Source: Magnolia sinica (Eukaryota > Streptophyta > Magnoliopsida > Magnoliales > Magnoliaceae). Taken from it: 64,000 nucleotides of DNA. The notes under the pieces were generated by a model. That model saw only the letters and a list, made by a program, of their open reading frames with translations. It had not been told where the DNA came from and ran no database searches. The translations under genes were made by a program, and so were the position numbers. The stretch is taken from positions 20,124,001-20,188,000 of the forward strand of contig NC_080574.1 of NCBI RefSeq assembly GCF_029962835.1, in the 5' to 3' direction. Shown piece by piece: positions 1-11,429 of this stretch. The stretch's first letter is position 1, and every line of letters begins with the position of its first letter.

Positions 1-980
1 GTAAAAGTGTAATATTTTCAAAATTCCTAAATTTTATAAGTGAGCAATAGAAGTAAGCTTACTTTTGAAAATCTTACTGTTTTTAGCATTTGCATATGAG
101 CCTTTCATTTCACATTAATACAAATTATCATGGGTCTAGTCTCATGGCTCAGTGATAAACAGATTCTATTTCAACACATGATTTAGTGTGTGAGGATGGA
201 TGCGTCAAAATAAATAAATAAAATCCAATTACCACTATTAAACCCCACCAAACGACCTCCTTTGCCCATATGCAAAAATGCGACAATTAAACATTATCAA
301 ATCAGCCCTGAAGTTGGGGTGATGGTTGGAGTCTTGCCTTTATAACTGTAATTTTAACTAACTTACCAGTTTTTGAGCCACTGAACGCACCATGAGTATG
401 CATGAATCTGGATCGTAGATCCAGTGGATGACACATGATCAATTGACATGCTGTTTGGACCGTAGATCTGGTGGACCCTACAGTGGGTGACACGTGATCA
501 ATTGACATGCTGACTGGGGGTTCAAAACCAACCCAATAAGTGAACTCTAAATCAACAATAGGAAGTTTTTTTTTTTTTTTTTCTTAGTGCTAGACGGGAA
601 CTACAGTCAAGTGATGGCTAGGATCATCAGTATGGCTTTTGAACAATCGGTCATCCACTGTAGATTCGCCACATGGACCGCCTTGATTCATGTTTCTATA
701 ATACTCTGCGCTACCGGGGGTAGCAATGGTGTTGTGGAGAAGAAAAGATTATGTTTCTACATCGGTGAGTACTGAGTAGTACTAATATATATTGTGCTAA
801 TCTAGAATATTATATATTTGAGATGTGCTATTTTTTGTTCTTTTTTAGCTTAAAAGTTTATTGTATCCTTACATATTGAGGTGCTCTTATATAAATAACA
901 ATGAATAAGAAATCATTTTCTATTCTTCTCTAGTGCATGTAAGCTACTAGGCCAAACCATGTAAATTTTCATTGTGTTAA
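1..980. other. AT-rich intergenic stretch, no gene seen
   Basis: No reading frame here looks coding. Around 131-225 there is a SINE-head-like stretch with an A-box-like GGCTCAGTGATAAAC. A run of T lies at about 567-582. I see nothing else I can support. Confidence 0.5.
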
Positions 981-995
981 GTGTGTAATTGTGTT

Positions 996-1142
996 ACATC
1001 CTGATCCATAGCTCAAGTGGTAAACTGAGTGAAAGATACCTCATTTCAACACTGAGGTCTTGGCATCGATTCCCTAATAGGGGTGGCTAACCGTGAAGTG
1101 TGAACTGACAGTGGGGTATACTAATTAAAAAAAAAAAAAAAA
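996..1142 (+). mobile_element. Full-length SINE (family 1)
   Basis: This is a tRNA-derived SINE. An A-box-like stretch (ATAGCTCAAGTGGTAAACTG) lies near 1008-1027 and a B-box-like stretch (GGTCTTGGCATCGATTCCC) at 1056-1074. The body ends in an A-run at about 1127-1142. It is flanked by imperfect direct repeats of 15 bp at 981-995 and 1143-1157 (GTGTGTAATTGTGTT against GTGTGCGGTTGTGTT, 12 of 15 identical), as expected of LINE-mediated insertion. Its 3' body (GTGAAGTGTGAACTGACAGT) recurs at 62561-62651, 44635-44690 and about 12940-12995. Confidence 0.82.
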
Positions 1143-1159
1143 GTGTGCGGTTGTGTTTA

Positions 1160-1556
1160 TTAAATTCTTTAAATAGGCTAGTTGGGCCAAGGCTTAGGCC
1201 CTAAACTTGGCCCGAGGGTCAAACCCGGGCTTGAAATCTCAGTCAATGTTCAGCTCCAGTTAGGCCCGGCCAATGATGTGGACCAATCCAGCCTTTAGCT
1301 CAAATTATCAACTGAGCCACCGAAAGACTGACTGGATGCTTTAAAATACTTGGCCAGTTCCAATTCACCATACATATTCAGTTTAAAGCCATGGAGATGT
1401 TTCAATGATCTTTCCTTAATATAAATAAATAAATAATCTAACTTGGACCATTTCGAGCATTTGATTATTTAAAATATTCATCCATCCCGTTCTGGCTGGC
1501 CCTTGTCAGGGCAGGGCATCTTCATCCCATTTAAGGCCAGGCCCAGGGTTTAGTGG
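1160..1556. repeat. Dispersed repeat R1, copy 1
   Basis: The segment contains CCTAAACTTGGCCCGAGG, CCGGGCTTGAAATC and CAGCCTTTAGCTCAAATTAT. It is repeated in direct orientation at about 5825-6150 (CCTAAACTTGGCCCGGGG, CCGGGCTTGAAATC, CAGCCTTGAGCTAAAATTAT). No coding potential, terminal repeats or target duplications were recognised, so the class is unknown. Confidence 0.55.
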
Positions 1557-1775
1557 ACAAGGCCTGAGCTAGTCGGGGCCATTGCTGCCATCCCTCATGC
1601 ACCTTTTCAGCACACGTGTCAACCAGGGAATCACGTTTAACATCTGCGTATTTAAAACTCATGAACTCATCAGCAGGTCGCACATGTGCATTGAATGATG
1701 GGCCGTTGACAAGTACCTCATCACCGTCCTTTCTTTTCATATACGGATGTCCCACCCGATGAGTGGTGCAGGGGA

Positions 1776-2150
1776 GGGAAGTGGATTAGGTGAGACACCG
1801 GCCTCACCCAAGAAGGAGCGGCCCTTACCGTGGCCCCAATGTGTGTATTCTATATCCCCACCGTCCATCCGTTTTTTCAGGTGATTTTAGGGTATTATTC
1901 AAAAAATAAAGAAGATTCAAATCTCAGGTGGACCATACTCTAGAAAACAGTGGTGATTGAACATCCTATCATTAAAAACTTGTTATGGCCCACCTGATAA
2001 TTGTATATGCTTCATTTTCTGGATAATGCTCTAAAATAATATGGAAAAATGGATGGACGGGGTGGATATAGAATACACACGTCGAGGTTAGCCCCACGGT
2101 AAGAGCCGGACCGTCTTGGGTGAGGCCGGGGTCTTACCTAATCCGCTCCC
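1776..2150. mobile_element. MITE-like TIR element, 375 bp
   Basis: The ends are inverted repeats of about 40 bp. The left begins GGGAAGTGGATTAGGTGAGA and continues CACCGGCCTCACCCAAGA. The reverse complement of the right end begins GGGAGCGGATTAGGTAAGAC and continues CCCGGCCTCACCCAAGAC. The interior carries the window-wide quasi-palindrome, with 'ccaccgtccatccg' near the left and 'aaaatggatggacggggtgg' near the right. No convincing target duplication is visible. It is non-coding. Confidence 0.68.
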
Positions 2151-2250
2151 ACACAAGGAGGTGGCATCTTGTGCAGTACTCAGATGTCGTATGTACTTTG
2201 CCGTTTACCGTCTCCGCGACGGTTTGGATTGTCTATCCGTTCGCTGAAGC

Positions 2251-2720
2251 CTGAAGCATATGGAGTAAACTCTGTGGGGCCTGCAATGATGTATATATAT
2301 TATCCACGCCGTTCATCCGTTTTATCAGTTCATTTTAGGGCATGAGTCCAAAATCGGATTATATCTAAAGCTCAAGTGGACCATACCACAGGAAGTGGTG
2401 GAGATAATGATATCCACCGTTGAAACCTTCTTAGGGCCACAATGATGTTTATTTGTCATCCAGGATGTTTATAAGGTCACAAGGTCATGGATGTAGGGAA
2501 AGCAGAAATATCAGCTTGATCCAAAACTTCTGTGACCCTAAGAAGTTTTCAACAGTAGCATTCAATTCACGCTGTTTTCCAGTGGTGTGGTCTTCTTGAG
2601 CTTGTATGTGCTTCAATTTTTGAACCATGTCCTAAAATGAGCTTGTAAAACGGATGGACGGTGTAGATAAAATACATACGTCAAAGTGGGCCCCACATAG
2701 TTTACTCCATATGCTATAGC
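2251..2720. mobile_element. MITE-like TIR element of the quasi-palindromic family
   Basis: The left end reads GAAGCATATGGAGTAAACTC and the right end is its inverted counterpart (GTTTACTCCATATGCTATAG). Between them lie the family landmarks: a cognate of 'gatgtatgtgttttatccac', 'aagtggaccataccacagg' and 'aaaacggatggacggtgtag'. It is non-coding. Confidence 0.65.
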
Positions 2721-2929
2721 GGCATAGGAATATGCATTCACAACCTTCAGCCTTCATTTTGTACATGTGCCCCCACGTTTTAGGGATCTGGGTCGTTGAT
2801 CTGATTCGCATAATATGAATAAACTATGTTCGGCAAATCATCCTGATGGGACAATCCTGACCCTCCGTTCTTAGGCCTGCAAATAGATAGTAAGAAACTA
2901 AGAATAAATACAGACAACGTTCCAAATTC

Positions 2930-2931
<2 letters not shown>

Positions 2932-2961
<30 letters not shown>
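2932..2961. repeat. (GA)n microsatellite
   Basis: A pure GA dinucleotide run of about 30 bp. Stretch 2721-3230 otherwise shows no gene or element I can name. Confidence 0.9.
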
Positions 2962-2964
<3 letters not shown>

Positions 2965-3230
2965 GATGCTTGAGATGTCTCTATCTAGAAAGAAAATGAC
3001 ATCTATTCCATCCATGCCGGTACCATCTAATGAATGGTCTAGATTACCGAACCATAGGCCCGATTGTACAAAATGGAGTGGAGTATAATATAAAATACAT
3101 ATGGACGAGGATCGTATCATAGGGGGCAGGTGACCGAAGCGACCCGGATATTCTCGAGGTATGTTCCCACGCTCCGTTGTCCTCGTCTTCCTCTCTCTGT
3201 CCTCGTTTTGTCTGCGTTTTCGCTCATAAG

Positions 3231-3750
3231 GGGGTGAGATTGCATCCTACCCCGCCAGTCTCCAACTGGGAACGGGCAGGAGCTTTGAGTGGCCACCGTG
3301 ATGCATGGGTTTTATCCACACCGTTCATCTATTTTTTCATATCATTTTAGTGCATAGTGCCAAAAATGAGTGAGATCCAAGACTCAAGTGGACCGCACCA
3401 CAGCAAGCAGCGATGATAATGATTCTCACCGTTGAAACTTTTCTAGGGCCCAACGTGATGTTTATTTTCCATCCAACCTAATCGTAAAGTTACGTGGACC
3501 TGGATGAAAATAAAACACAAATATCAGCTCCGTCCAAAACTTCTGTGGCTCCCAAAAAGTTTTCAAAGGTAAGAGTTTAATCCCCATTGTGTAGTCCACT
3601 TGGGCCTTGGATATGTCTCATTTTTGGGTCTATTCCCTGAAATGATACGAAAAAATAAATGGACGGTGTGAATAAGACTCATACATTACGGTGGACACTA
3701 AAAGCTCATGCCCGTTCCCAGTTGCGGGAATAGGACGCAATCCGCGTCCC
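3231..3750. mobile_element. MITE-like TIR element, about 520 bp
   Basis: The left end (GGGGTGAGATTGCATCCTAC, then AACTGGGAACGGGC) is inverted at the right end (GCCCGTTCCCAGTT, then AGGACGCAATCCGCGTCCC). The inner part is the quasi-palindromic family sequence. No target duplication was found. A truncated family copy follows at about 3765-4050. Confidence 0.66.
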
Positions 3751-4284
3751 TACTAAATGGTGCTCCGTGGGCCCACCGTGTAATGTATGCATTTCATCCC
3801 TGCCATTCATCCATTTTTTCGATATCATTTAAGGCCAAATCTCTGGTGGACTATACGACAGGAAATGGTAGCAATTGAATGCTCACCGTTAAGAACTTTT
3901 CAGAGGCTAAAAAGGTTTTGGATGAAGCCAATGTTTATGTTTTCCCTTCATCCATCAATGGGTTGGATGACAAATAAATTTTAAAGTAGAAATTACTTAG
4001 AAAAATAGATAAAAGAGAAAATAAAATAAATATATCATGATGGACCCACGTAGCACTGTTGGTAGCTAGCCACCTCGGTACGGCGCAGGTCCATTTGAGT
4101 GACACTTGAAAATGAGTTCACCTCATTTTAATTAATAATAATTATGTATTAAAAGATCATCATTTATTTAAATTACCAATAAACTAAACCGGAATAAAAT
4201 TAATTTTAAGTTTCACCCAAACACACCTTAAATGTATAGAATTAGGAATAATTTATTTTAGTACAGTTCTTGCCACTCAGCTGT

Positions 4285-4842
4285 GGACGCGGATTAGATA
4301 CTGAGAAGGTCAGTAGCCAAATTACTATTGAAGTGATGTCACAAGCTCTGTGGACCCCACCATGATGCATGTATTGTATCCATAGTGTCCAACCATTTGT
4401 AGAGATCGTTTTATGGCATGAGAAAAAGAATGAGCTAGATCTAAAGTTCAAGTGGACCCATCACAGAAAACCGTGGGAGGAGTCACAACCACCGTTGAAA
4501 CATTTACAGGGCCCACCATGATGTATTTTTGATATCTAACCTATTCATAAGTTAACATATACATGGATGAAGTGAAAACAAAAATATCAGCCTGCTCCGA
4601 AACTTCTGACTCTCCTAAGAAGTTTTTAGCGGTGGATGTCACTGTCCCCACTGTTTTCTATGGTCGAGTCCACTCAAACTTTAGATCTATCTTATTCTTT
4701 TTCTGGTGCCGTAAAACAATCTCTCCAAATGGATGGATCGATATGAATACAACACATGCATCATAGTGGTGTCCGGAGAGCTTGGTGACGTCACTTCAAT
4801 AGTCATTTGAATTCTGATCTTGTCGGTATCCAACCGGCGTCC
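4285..4842. mobile_element. Mutator-like MITE, 558 bp, 9-bp target duplication (7/9)
   Basis: Inverted ends start GGACGCGGATTAGATACTGA on the left and GGACGCCGGTTGGATACCGA on the reverse-complemented right. They continue through ACTATTGAAGTGA-GTCAC on both sides. The flanks are CTCAGCTGT (4276-4284) and CCCAGCTAT (4843-4851), matching at 7 of 9 positions, which suits an old Mutator-type insertion. The interior is the quasi-palindromic family sequence and has no coding. Confidence 0.72.
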
Positions 4843-4855
4843 CCCAGCTATTCGC

Positions 4856-4966
4856 TAAAATGACTTTTTGGGACGCCTATTTTGCAGTAAGGTGCTCGCC
4901 ACCTTTTACTAAAATGAGTTTTTGGGATGTCTATTTTGTAGTAAGGTGCTCGCCGCCTTTTACCAT
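4856..4966. repeat. 54-bp tandem duplication
   Basis: The unit starting TAAAATGACTTTTTGGGACG is present twice in direct tandem, ending CTCGCCACCTTTTAC and CTCGCCGCCTTTTAC. Function unknown. Confidence 0.75.
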
Positions 4967-5134
4967 GGTGGGGGCACTATGAAATATGTGCTTTATCCAT
5001 GCTGTCTATCCATTTTATTTTCCAGGAACACGAGGCAAATTTAAAATATGTAAAGCTCTAGCAAGCTAAGAAACACCTATTATTGAAATTTTTTTAGGAT
5101 AAGCTAATATTCAATTGTTTTGAAGTGTTAATGT

Positions 5135-5590
5135 CACCAAGTTATGTGGGCTCTACAATGATGTATATATTATATATCAACATTGTTCATCCATTTAATG
5201 GGATCTTTTAGATTATGATCCCAAAAATGAGACAGATGCAATGCTTAAGTGGACTACACCATTGAAAGTAGTGGGGACAATGATTCTGACCATTGGAACC
5301 TTTCTAAGGCCCACTATGATGTTTATTTCTCATCCAATCGTATTCATTAGGTCACACAAAACTAGATGGGAAAATACAAATATCAAATCCAAAACTTTGT
5401 GTAACTTAAGAAGTTTTCAATGGTAAATGTTCAATCTTCATTACTTTATATAGTGTGGTCTACTCGACAATCAAATATACCACGATTTTGAGCACATGTT
5501 TTAAAATAATCTCTTAAAATGAATAGGAGATGTTGATATAATACTTAGATCATAGTGAGTCTCACATAACTTAATGACATCAACCCATGG
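5135..5590. mobile_element. Quasi-palindromic family copy
   Basis: The left edge (CACCAAGTTATGTGGGCTCT) is inverted at the right edge (GAGTCTCACATAACTTAATG). Family landmarks inside include 'aagtggactacaccattg' and 'gcccactatgatgttta'. A partial copy follows at about 5640-5790. Non-coding. Confidence 0.6.
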
Positions 5591-5824
5591 TCAACACACG
5601 GCACGCAATCCATTTCCGACAAATAAACATCACCCTAGTCAACATCTCCACTCTTTCTTGTGACATGATTCACTTAAACTTAGGATCACTTCATTTGTTG
5701 GTTCATGCCCTAAAATGAGCTGATAGAATGGATGGACTGCATAGATATAAAACACATATATCACAGCGACACAATAGCATCCAATGCATCAACATATATA
5801 CAGAGTTAGGGTGGTGTGCGTGGG

Positions 5825-6150
5825 TGGCAATGGGGCGGATAGGACCAATGCTTGTGCCCTAAACTTGGCCCGGGGTCAGGACCGGGCTTGAAATCAAGGG
5901 CAGTGTTCAGATGACTTTAGACACGGCGAATGATGAGTGGCCCAGTACAGCCTTGAGCTAAAATTATCAAGTGAGCTACCGTTACCAAAAGGACCGCACG
6001 CTTTAAAAAATACCTGCCACTGTTTTAACGATATAGATGATGTTTCGATTATAATATGACAGACAGCCGAAAGAGGATTAAAAAATAATAATAATCTTAA
6101 GTTAAACTTTTTCAAACCTTGATCGTTTAAAATTTTCATCCATCACCTCC
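5825..6150. repeat. Dispersed repeat R1, copy 2 (truncated)
   Basis: Direct repeat of the segment at 1160-1556. It is cut off on the right at about 6150, where a half copy of the 1776-type element (GGATTAGGTGAGAT then CCTCACCC) begins. The class is unknown. Confidence 0.55.
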
Positions 6151-6154
6151 AGCT

Positions 6155-6840
6155 CCTAGTTGGGAATGGATTAGGTGAGATCCAAGCCTCACCCGGGATG
6201 GTGGGGCTCTTACCAAGGGGCCCGCCTTGACATGTTTATTCTATATCCACACCATTCATCTGTTTTTCCATATCATTGTTAGTTATGATCAGATTAGGTG
6301 GTACCCATTAACACCTTAATGGGTGTTACCCTTACTAACAGTGGGGCCCACTATAATAATGTATTTCATATCTAGGTTGTCCATTCATTTCTTTATACCG
6401 TCTTATGACCTTGTCCCAAAAATTAAGTAGATACAAATCTTAGGTGGATAAAAATTAAGTAGATCTAAATCTCAGGTGGACCACACCGCAGGAAACTAAT
6501 GATTGAACTTTCACCATTGAAAACTTTCCAAGGCCCATGGTAAGTAGATAGGTAATATTTATCTTCCATCCAACATGTTGGTAAGGTCAACTAGACGTGG
6601 ATGAAGGGAAATACAAAGATCTTCTTGATCAAAAACTTTTGTTGCCTACAAAAAGCTTTTTACAGTAACTCACCCCTTATGTCAATGCTGTAGTTAATGG
6701 GAGATTTGTATGATCTGATTAAGTTTTGGAATAACCTCCTCAAATGAGCTGAGAAAATGGATGGGCGGTGTTGATATATAACACATTAATAATTATGGCC
6801 CACGCAGTAAGGGTAACCCACTCTGGTGTTATCGCTGGGA
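6155..6840. mobile_element. Composite of two TIR elements
   Basis: 6155-6300 is the left half of a 1776-type element. From about 6313 a second element starts (AACACCTTAATGGGTGTTAC, CCTTACT). It ends near 6836 with the inverted form (GTAAGGGTAACCC, GGTGTTATC). The arrangement looks like one element inserted into, and truncating, another. 6841-7187 shows only weak traces of the same family. Confidence 0.5.
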
Positions 6841-7187
6841 TGCTAGTGGGCCAGTGTGATGTTGGTGAGAAATGCGCGCCGTGCATGCATTTTGAGAGAT
6901 CATTTTAAAACATGCTACAAAAAAGAGTGACTCACTGACCACTGTTTGAAACATTCGTATGGCCATATATTTTCAAATCAGGCCATGCTTTCAGTGTGTT
7001 CACTTCATCCCAGTGGGAGTGACCTTATAAACGGTTTGAATGGCATATAAACACCGCGGTAGATACCAGGAGGGTTTCAACCGTAGGAAATCCGCGACCC
7101 CTCCACCGTGCATTTAAAGGCGTACGGTTAAGTGATTGCGTGCTGTGACACACACCACACACCACCAACCTGAGTGGTGTGTTGACA

Positions 7188-7555
7188 TCACTAAGTTTTG
7201 TGGACCCAATATAATATATGCATTATATCCACACCGTCTATCCATCTGACTAGGTTATTTTAGGTTATGAGACCAAAAATGACACAAATCCAAAGAGCAG
7301 GTGTACCACACCACAAAAAGCAGTGGGATAATGATTTCCACTATTAAAACCTTTTTGGGTCTACCGTGATGTTTATTTGTCATCCAACAAGATGTAGTAA
7401 AAACCTTAGGTGGTTACTAAGAAGTTTTCAATAGTCGACATTCAATCCCTATTCTTTTGTGTTGTGGTCTACTTAATTGATGATGTACCTTAATTTTGGG
7501 CTCATGACCTGAAATGATATTGGAAAATGGATAAATAGTGTAGGTATGGCCTACT
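7188..7555. mobile_element. Quasi-palindromic family copy, right edge degraded
   Basis: It starts near CATCACTAAGTTTTGTGGAC and carries 'tatatccacaccgtctatcc', 'ggtgtaccacaccac' and a late 'ggaaaatggataaatagtgt'. It is non-coding. Confidence 0.5.
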
Positions 7556-7582
7556 GTTGCCATACATCAAGCACTTTTGCTT

Positions 7583-7895
7583 CTTTTTTTTTTTTTTTTA
7601 ACACACATACAAACACGACTCACACACTAGCGCCTCAATGGGATTTCACTACCTATGGGTGCTCAACCCTTGACCAGGTGTTGAAACACCACTAAAGCAA
7701 GAGTAAGGACCCAACCAGGCAAGCGCTTTTTCTTTTTTATACACACGCACATATACCCACACACTCACACTGGTGGAATTTCACTATGGTTCTGGAATCC
7801 TTGAGCCGGTGTTGAAAGTCCTAAGAGTCTACCACCCGAGTAAGAGTAATGACCCAACTCGGCAAGGCAAGTTCTTTGAGCATGGGGTAGCTTTG
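7583..7895 (-). mobile_element. Two SINEs (family 2) in a row
   Basis: On the minus strand each copy reads TACTC(G)GGTGGTAGACTC (A-box-like), then GGTCAAGG- or GGCTCAAGGATTCC (B-box-like), then TGAAATTCCACCAGTGTGAG, then a TG-rich tail and A-run. The first is about 7583-7710 and the second about 7727-7895. The first is bracketed by similar CAAGCACTTTTGC and CAAGCGCTTTTTC, a possible target duplication. Related copies are at 17271-17380, 35083-35203 and 37971-38105. Confidence 0.6.
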
Positions 7896-7904
7896 TTGGA
7901 TCCC

Positions 7905-8254
7905 TGACTGTGGAATCCACCAGGGTGTATGTGTCGTAAATCAATGCCATCCATCCATTTTAAAATATCATTTTGGATCATTTTTTCAAAAATGATGCAG
8001 ATCCACATCTTAGGAGGACCACACCACAGGAAACAATGGTTATCAACAGTTAAAATTTTCTTGTGAGTTGGAAAAGTTTTGGATCAAGTTGATATGTATT
8101 CGGTCCCTTCGTCCAGGCCTTTGTGACCTTATCAACTGGTTGATGGCAAATAAACATCCTGGTGCCTCACAAGAAGTTTTTAATGATACATGGTCGATCA
8201 CCATTGCTCGTGTGGTACAATCCGCCTAAGATTTGGATTTGTTTAATTTTTGGA
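7905..8254. mobile_element. Quasi-palindromic family copy split by E1 (left part)
   Basis: Family landmarks run up to GATTTGGATTTGTTTAATTT. The sequence then resumes after E1 at 16979 with CGCGCTAAAATGACTTGTCA, exactly where other copies read 'ctcatgctctaaaatgatct'. The element therefore serves as a pre-insertion site for E1. Positions 8246-8254 (ATTTTTGGA) are the left copy of the E1 target duplication. Confidence 0.75.
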
Positions 8255-9490
8255 GAGAAATTTACGACTGTACGACCCATTTAGGAGACTAAGCCCACCT
8301 CATTTTCCCCTGCGAGAATACGCCCCAGCTGTACGGATGGCTTGACAAAGGTCGAAAATGCCCCTGCTTGTTCCGTCAAGCGGATCGGTGGTGCTCAAAG
8401 ACGAACGCTGACACTCCTCGAACTCCGAGTTGCACGAACGGTTCAAAAGATATCAAAGTTACATGGCCCCACAGTTACGTATTTATTTTATCCACAACGT
8501 TCATCCATATTTCGAGATCATTTGGGAGCATTATCAAAAAAAAATATCATATCCAAAGATCAACTGGACCACACCACAAAGAGCAACAGGAAAATTGATT
8601 TTCACCGTTAAAAATTTTGTAGGGCCCACCATAACATTTATTTTCCATCCAATCTATTCATAAGGTCACAAAAGCCTGGATGAAGAGGGAAAAAAAAAAT
8701 TCATAATGATCCAATACTTCTGTGACCCCTAAAAGGCTTTCAATGTTAGACGTTCAATCCTCCACAGCTTTTTACAGTGTGGTCTACTTGATAGCTAGAT
8801 CTGTCTCATTTTTCATCTCAAGCCTTAATACGAGTTCGTCCAATATATGCACGGTTTGGATATAACACATACCTTATCATAGGACCCACAAAAAGCGGTA
8901 GGAATTACAAAAGTAAAAAATAAAATAGTAATAAATAAATAGGCCAGGAACTTATGGCTACGGTATTTTCTATAGCTACAGATTATAACCGTAGCCATAG
9001 TCGTAGCCCTTGCCACTTCGATATGTCCTTTTATATATATCGAAGGTCTTTCGATTAATCGAAAAAGGTCCAGAACTGTCCGGCGAGTTTGCTTCAAAAA
9101 TCCTGTAATTTTCGATATGTATCGAAGATGATATGACCAATAGCTACAGATTATAACCGTAGCCATAACTGTAGTTTGTGCTGGTTTATGAATTTTTTTT
9201 ATTTTTTTATTTTTTATTTTTTATTTTTTATTTTTTTACATAGATAATTTTATTCAACCTACAATTTTCTCTAATACATTTTTATATAAATATGTATATA
9301 TAAGCATATAAAAAAAAAAAAATTCTCTTTTTTTCATTTATTTCTTTATTCATTTAACAAGAATATCTCCTAAACCAAAATTAGTTACTTGACGTACCCT
9401 ATATGATTTTGGGGTAGGAGAAGCTACTTTAGCCAACCAACCTAGTTATTTTTCAATATTCCATTAGATCTATGGTCAAAAATCCATTTC
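8255..9490. repeat. E1 left terminal inverted repeat
   Basis: It pairs with 15733-16969. From the outside in: the terminal motif; a GC-richer part (CGAGAATACGCC, GTCGAAAATG, CTCCTCGAACTCCGAGTTG); a copy of the quasi-palindromic family (8455-8900); a block of TCGATTAATCGA-like palindromes flanked by two copies of AGCTACAGATTATAACCGTA (about 8979 and 9140); T-rich runs; and a ~90-bp stretch with GATTTTGGGGTAGGAG and CTACTTTAGCCAACCAAC. The last also occurs in the gypsy LTRs at 41584 and 47817. Confidence 0.85.
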
Positions 9491-10895
9491 ATTCACTTCG
9501 CGGTCAATTTCAATCAGTTCGTGGTCAATTTCATTCATTTCATTTACTTCACGATCAATTCCATGCATTTCACGGTCAATCCCAACGATTCCGTTTTGAT
9601 TCACGGTCATTTCCATGCATTTCACAGTCAATTCCCTTGACTTCACGGTCATTTGCATGCATTTCGCGGTCAAATCGCTTCAAACCATGATCATTCCCAT
9701 GCATTTCACGGTCATCTCAAACAATTCCGTGTTGATTCACGGTCGTTTTGAGGCATTTCGCGGTCAATTCCCTTCACTTCACGGTTATTTGCATGCATTT
9801 CGCGATCAAATCGCTTCAAACCATGATCATTCCCATGCATTTCGCGGTCATCCCAAACAATTCCGTGTTGATTCATGGTCATTTCGCGATCAATTCCCTT
9901 CACTTCACGGTCATTTGCATGCATTTCGCGGTCAAATCGCTTCAAACCATGATCATTCCCATGCATTTCGCGGTCATCCCAAACAATTCCGTGTTGATTC
10001 ACGGTCATTTCGAGGCATTTCGCGGTCAATTCCCTTCACTTCACGGTCATTTGCATGCATTTCGCGGTCAAATCGCTTCAAACCATGATCATTCCCATGC
10101 ATTTCACGGTCATCCCAAACAATTCCGTGTTGATTCATGGTCGTTTCGAGACATTTTGAGGTCAATTCCCTTCACTTCACGGTCATTTGCATGCATTTCG
10201 CGCTCAAATCGCTTCAAACCATGATCATTCCCATGCATTTCACGGTCATCCCAAACAATTCCGTGTTGATTCATGGTCGTTTCGAGGCATTTCGCGGTCA
10301 ATTCCCTTCACTTCACGGTCATTTGCATGCATTTCGCTGTCGAATCGCTTCAAAACATGATCATTCCCATGCATTTCACGGTCATCCCAAACAATTCCGT
10401 GTTGATTCACGGTCGTTTCGAGGCAATTCGCGGTCAATTCCCCTCACTTCACGGTCATTTGCATGCATTTCGCGGTCAAATCACTTCAAACCATGATCAT
10501 TCCCATGCATTTCGCAGTCATCCCAAACAATTCCGTGTTGATTCACGGTCGTTTCGAGGCATTTCGCTGTCAATTCCCTTCACTTCACGGTCATTTGCAT
10601 GCATTTCGCGGTCAAACGCTTCAAACCATGATCATTCCCATGCATTTCGCGGTCATCCCAAACAATTCCGTGTTGATTCACGGTCGTTTCGAGGCATTTC
10701 GCAGTCAATTCCCTTCACTTCACGATCATTTGCATGCATTTCGCGGTCAAATCGCTTCAAACCATGATCATTCCCATGCATTTCACGGTCATCCCAAACA
10801 ATTCTGTGTTGATTCACAGTCGTTTTGAGGCATTTCGCAGTCAATTCCCCTCACTTCAGGGTCATTTGCATGCATTTCGCGATCAATTCCCTTTC
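9485..10895. repeat. 136-bp tandem array A in E1
   Basis: About ten units of roughly 136 bp, marked by GTGTTGATTCACGGTC at about 9729, 9999, 10399, 10535, 10667 and between. The unit is made of smaller 20-22-bp modules that share TTCRCGGTCA (R = A or G), often ending TTGCATGCA or CCCATGCA. The first ~130 bp are irregular short modules. Frames on both strands are largely free of stops, but 136 is not a multiple of three, so each unit changes frame. I treat the predicted peptides as artefacts. Confidence 0.92.
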
Positions 10896-11150
10896 TTTTT
10901 GGAGGACTGATCACCTGCAACCGAGATACATATGCACATACAATTTTCTGAAGGCAAAAACTAGGCTGTGGCATACCACTAGTTGTAGGTGGTGATCGTT
11001 CCCCCTATTCTCTTAAGATTATAAAATAATTATACAGATATCGATATTGGTTTCAACGGCATCACCCTAGCAAACGCTTAGTCTGACCTGAGAGAATATA
11101 CACTGTGCACTCCTCTTTCAAGTATTTCAATCAATTACTATATCATTTCA
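10896..11150. other. Spacer between E1 arrays
   Basis: Unique-looking sequence between the 136-bp and 42-bp arrays. No frame or element was recognised. Confidence 0.5.
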
Positions 11151-11159
11151 CGCTCATTT

Positions 11160-11425
11160 CCATGCAATGTATGGTCAATTCCGACGATTCCACTTCACTT
11201 CACAGTCATTTCCATGCATTTCACCGTCAATTCCCTTCACTTCACGGTCATTTCCATGCATTTCACCGTCAATTCCCTTCACTTCACGGTCATTTCCATG
11301 CATTTCACCGTCAATTCCCTCCACTTCACGGACAATTCCATGCATTTCACGGTCAATTCCCTTCACTTCATGGACAATTCCATGCATTTCACGGTCAATT
11401 CCGACAATTCCGTGCATTCAAGTGT
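11160..11425. repeat. 42-bp tandem array in E1
   Basis: Repeats of about 42 bp built from two 21-bp halves, TTCACTTCACGGTCATTTCC and ATGCATTTCACCGTCAATTC. This is the same sequence vocabulary as the 136-bp array in a simpler arrangement. As 42 is a multiple of three, both strands give long repetitive frames, and I do not regard these as genes. Confidence 0.88.
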
Positions 11426-11429
11426 CCAA

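Noticed and set aside
996-1142. Functional tRNA gene
   Set aside because: The pol III box-like words belong to a SINE with an A-run tail and target duplications. No cloverleaf-compatible acceptor stem was found.
8455-8900. Separate insertion of a MITE in the E1 terminal repeat
   Set aside because: The family sequence is present at mirror positions in both terminal repeats and has no own target duplication, so it is treated as part of the terminal repeat.
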